From assembly GCF_900324485.2 (NCBI RefSeq), contig NC_046653.1, positions 23,145,285 to 23,209,284 on the forward strand: a stretch of 64,000 nt of DNA, written 5' to 3'. The stretch's first letter is position 1, and each line of letters begins with the position of its first letter. The DNA comes from Mastacembelus armatus (lineage: Eukaryota; Chordata; Actinopteri; Synbranchiformes; Mastacembelidae). This document shows positions 56,753-64,000 of this stretch, piece after piece. A model generated the notes under the pieces. The model had not been told where the DNA came from and ran no database searches. It saw nothing but the letters and a program-made list of their open reading frames with translations. The translations under genes were made by a program, and so were the position numbers.

Positions 56753-57914
56753 CTCCTCACCTCCCACCTCTCCTTCCTCCTCACCTCTGCTGTTTTCTCT
56801 GTGGAGACTGATGTACTTTGCCCTCTGTGCTCTTCTTGGTCTGTGATCATGTCGATCTTTAGCTGTGCACCAGATGTCCAGTGTCAGATTTGGCAGAACT
56901 ACAGCCATAAATGTTACCTTCAGTGGGATAACAGTCTTGCTGTCATCGTGAGGTTTTTCAGTCTGGTTGGGAGAAAATGAAGTTTATAAGAGTTCCCCAG
57001 TTCAAATTCCCCTTTACAGAGTGCAGCAATCATCAATAGTAGTTAGTGTTTTTCAGTTCCATGGTCATTGGTAGTCATAGACCACAATGTTTGTCTAGTT
57101 TTCTAAAAATGCAAGAATTCTGGTTGCTTTGAGTTCACTGGTCATAGTGATGCCTGGGCAATGGTCAACATGGCTACAGATAAATGAAACTGAGTTTGAA
57201 AATTCATTTCAGATTTTTCTGAGTGTTCTGGGATTGGCACCATTTGGGCAGTTCCACTGTTTAATTGCTTTGGACAAGCCAGATGTGATGATTTGTGGCT
57301 CAGTAATGTTGACGGTATTAGTCCATTTGTCCCCTACGCTCATCATGATTTTAGACACGCTACTTCCACAAGTACAATCAATAAGAGGATGACAATAGTA
57401 CAGTATATTGTCAATTAAAAAAAAAAAAAGTATATATATATATATATATGTATATATGAGGTTTATAGTTGCAGGATGCTTTACACAAGGTTTGTCTTTG
57501 GCCTTAGAAAGAAAACACAGATAACAAAAGGCAGTTAAGCTTTGATCTCAGCACTGAGTAGGTCTGCACCTTTGACTGGTGCAGTGGTGAGAGTGAAGGA
57601 CAATGAGTTCCACTGTCATGGACAAGTCTTCCAGAAGAAAACCATTGCTCACAAAATGAGCTGGTCTGCTAAAATCAAGAAACCACAATGCTATGCTTTC
57701 TCCAGGTTGGCCCTCGCTCAAGCTTTGACCTGCATGCAGTGGTGGGCCATACTCTGAGTGCACACAAAGGAGGCAGGGCTGCTTTATCTGAGGACAGGCT
57801 GTTTGCAGTTGGTATTTAGGTTCTGGCCTATAATTATCACCAGGGACGGCTCAGTTCAGTTCAGTAGTTTTATTGTCACTTTCATTATACACCTTTAGCC
57901 TTTATTGAAATGAG
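56753..57914. other. T13 5' flank, twin of 51780-54469 without the L2
   Basis: Contains the empty insertion site (ACAAAAGGCAGTTAAG at about 57524-57539) and a (TA)n microsatellite after an A-run at about 57417-57460. No gene is recognised. Confidence 0.55.
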
Positions 57915-58262
57915 ATACTGTCATCCATCATCTATATCCACTTAGTCCTATCCAGGGTCACAGGGATCTGCTGGAGCCTATCCCAGCTCTCTTTGGGTGA
58001 AAGGCCGGGGTCCACCCTGGACAGGTCACCAGTCCATCACAGGGCCACATAGAGACAAACAACCTCACACACTCACACTCACTCCTATGGGCAATTTAGA
58101 GTCACCAATCAACCTGACATACATGTTTTTGGACTGTGGGAGGAAACCGGAGTACCTGGAGAAAACCCACACAAGCACAGGGAGAACATGCAGACTCCAC
58201 ACAGAAAGGCCCCTGATGGGTTTCAAACCAGGAACCTTCTTGATGTGAGGCAACAGAGCTAA
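57915..58262 (+). repeat. (ATCC)n-associated repeat, near full length
   Basis: Extends to the GAGGCAACAGAGCTAACCAC end, so this is the most complete 3' end of the repeat in the window. Confidence 0.8.
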
Positions 58263-58409
58263 CCACTGTTTCACCCATGTCATCTGTTATTTGGTCAGAC
58301 ATTTATGAGTCTTTATGGGTCTTTGTTTGGGGGAATCACTGAAATTATGACTTCAGGGCTGACCTTAGAACTTCCAAGCAGTCCCCTAACAAACATCAAT
58401 TTAGCCATC

Positions 58410-58625
58410 ATCTACCATTTATGCTGGAATATTCAGGGTCACAGTTATATAGGTCACAGCTGGAGCCAATCCCAGTGGCCAAGAGATGGGGTCCACCCTG
58501 GACAGATCACCCGTCTATCACCGGACTGGTCTACAGAAATAAACACTCACATTCACACCTACAGGCAATTAGCAATCACCAATTAGACGACCCCCAAACT
58601 GCAGGTGTTTGGACTTTAGGAAAGG
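58410..58625 (+). repeat. Old, diverged copy of the (ATCC)n-associated repeat
   Basis: Keeps the order of landmarks (GGTCCACCCTGGACAGATCA; CAGGCAATTAGCAATCACCA) at much lower similarity. Confidence 0.65.
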
Positions 58626-60689
58626 TGGTTTTGAGCCCACTTTGACAGGTCACAGTGGCCAATGTGGAAACAGAGCCATTTACAGTTTCCTCAGGCCAAA
58701 CCTCAATGCTACTCGTTGTATTTTGAAGTCCCACATCCCAGAATAATCATTTAAAGGCCAAAAATTATAAAGTAATCTTTGCTGTTAACATAGGTTAGAG
58801 GAAGTTTATCACTGTTTTTCTTTTTAGAGTTGAAAAGATTTGTATTGTATTTGAAACTTGAAAAGTTAAGACAAACATACTTCCTAAGGGCCTGACTCAA
58901 GCTCCCGAGACCAGACTGTTGTTAAGCACCGAACAAAACAAACATGCAGCTAATGACTCTCGTATGAAATGGTCTCATTAAGGATTCACACCTTCTTCTA
59001 GTGAGGGCCAATGATTCCAACCGTGGTCTCAGGGGGATCAGCCCAATCAAAGGTGTTAAGAAAAACATCCATGTTCCAAAGTAAAATCCAAAACATCATC
59101 AACATGATGCAAACTCTGAAGAGGCAAAAAACTTGATGCATGATGCAACCGCAGCTGATGAAACACATCACTCAGGCAAAGAAGTCATGAAGTTTATGGA
59201 GGTGTATGCATGTGTGTGTGGCTGCCTCTGCATGGGTCAGTCATTACATGCCCTCTATGAACCTGAAATCCAAGACCCTGATCAAGTTTAACTGTTACCT
59301 GAAGAACTTTCCATGATGATGAGTTATTTAAAAAGACACATACACTATCAGAACAGTGAACAGTGATCATGAGGTGCAGCTTTCACGTTTTATTTTATCG
59401 GCATACTTTAATATGACAGATGACATGAAATGTTTATGTTTCCCTCATTTACACATTTCTAATGTCCCTGACCCTCACTGGCCTTCATAGGCAAGAAGAC
59501 TGTGTGGTTATCCGTCTATACTGGGGGGAAGCTGTTTCCTTTAAAATAATTATTATCAGGAATACCTGAGTTGGACTGATCTTTACCACAGAGTTTCCAA
59601 TTGACAAGCACAAATCAGGACAAACCTCCAGAGATAATGTCTGCTAGTGTCTCCCTCTGCTGTTCATCAACACGTCTACAGTCTGCACCCATGAGGTAAA
59701 CCACAAACCATAAGCTCCATATAACAGTATTTGCAGCTGACAGTGTTCCTGTTCATACATGTTTTTTGAAACTGTGGTTCTGCAAACAAGCATTTGCATG
59801 TACACATGTCTACACGGGGCTTTACATTACAAAATAAATCTTAGATGTTATTTAGGAAAGAATGTTTTGGATATGATTGTTTTTATTGACAAAATATGAC
59901 AGAATGAAACGTAAAATTATGAGATAGCTTACACACATATGAGGAAACAATAGTGAAAACAGGGAAAATAGTTGCTACATGTGATGATGTTAAATTAATT
60001 ACTAGTGACAGAAAGTGAGGTAGCTGGAGAGTCCACCTTCATTTTCCTTAATTATTTATGTGTTAGTTTATTACCCCCTGCTTTGGGCTGCACCCACATT
60101 CACAGTATGGTGCTGACCAACCTTTGTTCTTATCAGGCCCTTCAGGGCGAGGCCCATCCACTGTGTGAGGAGTATTAGGCTTTTACATGAACTGACATGC
60201 CCTGAATACCAGTAAAGGCCTGAAGTGCTGCTGTATAGACTGGACAACAGCAAATGACGGTACCTCCTGGAACAACCAGTGAACGACACAAAAATATATA
60301 ACCATATACATATGTATACATATCCCATAATAATAAAGACAAATGTCAACCCTGTGGTGACCAAAAGCTATTATTTAAAAAATGTCAATTAAATACACAG
60401 TGTGGATGTAGTAGAAATGGGTACTGAAGATGTTTGGTTTTCCTCTTTCTTCCATGTCTTTTTTATTGTGTTCTGGCTTTACCTGGTATTTCTGTTCAGT
60501 GTTTGTCACGTGAAATCATTTACTGCTTGTCCAATGTTGGAAGCATGGCTTTAAAAAGTTCAAATCAATAATAAATTAAACAGTGAATATCATGGGGCCA
60601 CAGAGGGCACCGTCACATTAGGCAGTCTTTGTCTCTCCCTGCTGTTCAGCTTCAGTAGTACACATAGTCCACATAAAATCCATCACTAA
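58626..60689. other. About 2 kb between the TAAR array and the L2/CD28-like region
   Basis: I see no gene, RNA or named repeat. A 97-codon minus frame (60071-60364) starts in low-complexity sequence and has no conserved motif. This stretch separates the array from the unrelated immune-receptor gene. Confidence 0.4.
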
Positions 60690-61425
60690 ATCTTCCTGTT
60701 ACCACCTGAAAAACATTGCTAGAATAAAAGGCTTTCTGTCTAAACAAGATGCAGAAAAACTTGTTCACGCATTTATCTTCAGTAGGTTAGATTATTGTAA
60801 TGGCTTGTTCACAGGTCTTAGCAAAAAGTCAATCAGGCAGCTGCAGCTCATCCAGAATGCTGCTGCCAGAGTCCTTACAAACACCAAGAAACTGGACCAT
60901 ATCACACCAGTTCTTAGATCACTACACTGGCTTCCCGTTAGTCAAAGGATAGATTTTAAAATGTCATTGCTAGTTTATAAAGTACTAAATGGTTGTGGAC
61001 CAAAATATATTCAAGATGTATTAGTTCTCTATGAGGTTTCCAGACCCCTCAGGTCATCTGGGACAGGTCTACTGTGTGTTCCCAGAACCAGAACCAAACA
61101 AAGTGAAGCAGCATTCAGTCACTATGCTCCTCACTTGTGGAACAAACTTCCTGAACACCTGAGGTCTGCTCAAACTGTCAGCTCATTCAAATCAGGACTG
61201 AAAACTCTGTTGTTTACTGCTGCCTTCAAATCATCCTTGTTTTGTTAATGTGCTTTTACATCTTATTTTACTTTACTTTATTTGATTTAAATTAGTTTCA
61301 TGTTAAATGTCTTTGTTTTTAGATGCTCTTTTCAATGCTTTTAATGTAATTATATGCCTTGTAAAGCACTTTGAATTGCGTAGTGTATGAATGGAGCTAT
61401 ACAAATAAATTTGCCTTGCCTAGTA
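60690..61425 (+). mobile_element. L2-type LINE 3' end
   Basis: The plus-strand frame 60805-61248 reads the reverse-transcriptase C-terminal region ([54 protein letters not shown]) to its natural stop. A 3' tail with GTAAAGCACTTTGAATTGCG and ACAAATAAATTTGCC follows. It is 5'-truncated before the YADD motif. It lies in the 3' flank of the minus-strand CD28-like gene. Confidence 0.88.
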
Positions 61426-61635
61426 CAGTACAGTATTATCTGACTTTCAAATATTCAAAGAGACATGACACAAAGTGGCAAATGAAGCATAAATATGAGA
61501 AGACTTGTGGTACCAGGTGTATGAAAAAAGCAGGGTAATAAGGGATTTTAATTATCTCCTGGGTCGTCCGTGTTTCCTCCCTTAACGTGCAGCATGAGGC
61601 CTGAATCAGCTCGCAGAGGGAAAATCTGGATTCCT

Positions 61636-64000
61636 TTACACAGGTGCTTTCCTCATTTCCACATAGGTGCTGTTCTCATGGGCTTTGTTCTTGTTCTGAA
61701 ACACAGGACCAGAAAAGTAACAAATTCTTTAAGGATTTCTAATTGAATCATATGAAGTTCAATAAGATAAAAACAAGGTTTTAAGATACACCATGAGTAT
61801 TATTCCCAGAGGCCAGTGCTATAGACAATAAATGCAACTCTGAAATGAAGTTAAACAGACAAAGACATAAACAGCACTCAGTCTATCACAGGGTCAACAC
61901 TGAGATGACTCTCGCTCATGTTCACCAGGTTAAAACCAAGATTCGTGTTAGTCTGAGGCCTCAGTGCTAACCACTGCAACACTGTGCCAGAGGCCACCGC
62001 CCATTAATGCCAACCATCACTACAAAAATATCATCTCAAATCCTAAGGCCTGTAAAATGAACAGAGCTTAGACTGGGTGCATCCAGGCTGCTCCTCTAAC
62101 CTCCCAGAGGAGGACATGTACTCATGTCGCTTCTAATGGTTGACATCCTCTCTGCGTCTTTGTTCTCTCTTTGCAGCATGTCACCCATGGACTGCTTTCA
62201 CTGCTGCTGTTAATGTGATAAACTACATTTGTCTTAGGTCTTGTGTGGACTTCTTGTCCTTTAAGTGAATTTGTGACCACACTTTGTGGGAAAAAAAACT
62301 CTTCAGGGCAGGTGTCTGTTTGTTTTAGGGATCAAACCACACAAAATGGAGCTCTGACATGGCCTACAGTCAGTCTACGAGAGGTTAGAGCTAGTCCAAC
62401 AGGTGGTGGGGAAGATATTTACTGGTAAACAGCCTCAGGAGTATTTTGTTACATTCGTTTTATGTTCATTGTGTTGCCAGACAAACAGTTTGACAACCTC
62501 ACCCTCAGTCTGATGTAGAAGAACAAAATGACACAGATAGAGAGGAGCATCAGGCCCAGGAGACCAATGAGAATCCACATGAGCAGATCAGACCAATGGG
62601 GACTTGATGGGTTGATGGGTGGCTGATGGGAAGATGTGCAGCTGTTGTTTCCTGTTTTAACTTAATATGTGAGCGCACAACATCATACTTAGATTTCAAC
62701 ATCAACAGAGTACCGAAAGAGAAACTAGACATTCACCTGGTTAAGTATAACCAGGTATGAATATCTAAAATCAAATTCTGGGTATTTCTCTATAATGTTA
62801 ACTAGATTGTACAGGACACTATGATGATGAAAGAAAATCAAATGCTCAGAAATACAACAGATACTACACATTCTGTAACACATACCTGGGAGTAATTTGG
62901 TTGGTCTTCCTTTCTCGGTGTGGTGTACATCACCGTCACCCACTGTGACCTCACACTCATACAACACGTCCATGGCCTCTGGCCCAGTGTTGAATAATAT
63001 GAAAAGGTACTTTGTGGAGTTCTCCATGTGCATGAAAATGTTCTTGCACTCATTCTTCCCTTTCTGACAAAGTATTGTCTTTTTAGAATTTCTTGATCTG
63101 AGAGGAGACAGAGACGAGTTAGACAACATCTACCAGCAAGGCCCGGTCTCCAGTCAGCAGCTATAATCTTCAGTAATAGTTCAACATTTCAGTGTTGCTG
63201 TTTCCTCACATTTCTGAGCTAACACGTCAAGCCTGACAGTGATGTCTTTCTTCTCTTCTAACTCTCAGCAAGATCGTTACCACAGACAGTCACAGTGATA
63301 CTGATAAAGATGAGACACTCTATCCTCAGAAACGAACAGACACTGATAATATAGTAAAAAAAAGGCACAGGCAGATAAATACAATAAGATGCTGCATGAA
63401 CTTCAAACTGGAAAATACATCAAGTCCCCTAATTTCTGTATTTCATAAGTCATCATCCACACGCAGGATACATACGATGGTAAGAGGTTGAGTCGAACAT
63501 CTTGAACAGATTTGCCGTATGCAGTGTGTTCGCAGCTGATAGAGGCTAATCCATCTGGGCTTACAGTCCGATTCTGGGGCTGAATCACCTCAAAACCTGA
63601 TGAATGAAAAGGATTCAGTTATTCTTCAAAAACACCTGAGTTTAAAAATGTATTGGTTAATTTTCGTCACAGAACTGTTTCACATGCTGTTTAAAAAGAA
63701 AACTCAGCATGTTTTTAGTCTTTTCTCTCTCTTTTGAGTATATTGAACATTGTCAGTATTTCCTTTTCATTCAGTATCATACAAAAAACTACATATTACA
63801 CATTTGTTGATATTTTACACCAACATCAGCCTGGGTAAAAAGCTTAATGTAAACCAGTGGTCAATCGGATAAGTTCCATTAGTCATTCGCTGAATTAGGA
63901 TGTTATTATTTTTGATAATATAATTACTAAAATGCAGTACAAATCTGAAAAAGTCAGAAATAAAAAGAAACTGTAAATGGAGAGTCCTACCATGGCTTAG
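61636..64000 (-). CDS. CD28/CTLA4-family costimulatory receptor, 5' end off the window
   Basis: Type I membrane protein expected on T cells. Exons with consistent gt/ag phases: 63991-64000 (end of the leader exon, tentative), 63476-63596, 62886-63097, 62503-62651 and 61636-61695, giving 183 visible residues. The V domain runs from FEVIQPQNRTVSPDG through ASISCEHTAYGK (B-strand Cys) and ILCQKGKNEC to VLYECEVTV (F-strand Cys). The stalk NNSCTSS has a Cys placed like the dimer Cys of CTLA4, followed by SDLLMWILIGLLGLMLL as membrane segment. The tail of about 20 residues holds TYVEM, resembling the YVKM of CTLA4 and YMNM of CD28. Odd: an intron (63098-63475) splits the V domain, and no MYPPPY-like motif follows the last Ig Cys. 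Whether it is CD28 or CTLA4 is undecided. If the last intron were not spliced, exon 4 would add 18 codons and stop. Confidence 0.75.

Noticed and set aside
60071-60364. 97-codon minus frame with hydrophobic start
   Set aside because: The hydrophobic part comes from TA-rich low-complexity sequence and nothing else supports a gene.
62550-62732. 60-codon frame MSSFSFGTLLML... as an exon
   Set aside because: It is out of frame with the CD28-like membrane exon, which has proper splice sites and phase in the same DNA.

Overview
The window is teleost fish genomic DNA, probably from a spiny-rayed (percomorph-like) species. It is dominated by a tandem array of olfactory trace amine-associated receptors (TAARs) of the teleost class III type, the kind usually labelled 'TAAR13c-like'. 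The sequence is AT-rich, has short introns, and carries typical fish repeats: L2-type LINEs, Tc1 and hAT DNA transposons, Gypsy-type LTR fossils and an (ATCC)n-associated dispersed repeat. No species can be named from the sequence alone.

Layout. Thirteen TAAR loci (T1-T13) lie between 733 and 56680, plus one decayed remnant near 46240. All are on the minus strand except T3 (9512-10657), which is inverted and broken. Every locus has the same two-exon structure: exon 1 encodes the N-terminus and TM1, and a short phase-2 intron (165-235 bp) falls in intracellular loop 1 inside a Lys codon. Exon 2 is 817 bp and encodes the rest. Eleven loci encode intact 329-residue receptors. T3 has a 10-bp deletion in extracellular loop 2, and T10 has one extra A/T in a homopolymer at the start of TM5. 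T4, T5 and T6 are near-identical recent copies, T9/T10 are twins, and T12/T13 are twins.

Between the genes: a 24-bp-unit minisatellite (2640-3945); a Tc1 copy carrying a nested hAT element (7233-9236); a Gypsy integrase fossil and a Tc1 end fragment (12005-12981); L2 fragments (15010-15412, 17104-18165); a 945-bp solo LTR with target duplication (22355-23299); a 27-bp telomere-like minisatellite (25745-26590); a Tc1 fragment (27600-28475); two copies of one non-autonomous Gypsy-like element abutting L2 fragments (30630-35190 and 38942-41970); and a 5'-truncated L2 insertion (52561-54076) whose empty site survives in the twin duplicate at 57531.

Right end. After about 2 kb with nothing recognised and another L2 3' end (60690-61425), the window ends in a minus-strand gene of the CD28/CTLA4 costimulatory receptor family (61636-64000). 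Its V domain, membrane segment and YVEM-containing tail are present. Its signal-peptide exon runs off the window.

Biology. All thirteen TAAR loci keep an Asp at position 5.42, the non-classical amine anchor of class III TAARs. The classical aminergic Asp3.32 is kept only in T1, T3, T8, T12 and T13, and is Ala, Ser or Gly elsewhere. The array therefore mixes receptors predicted to hold two cationic groups with receptors that use only the TM5 site, and recombination among copies appears to have shuffled these halves.
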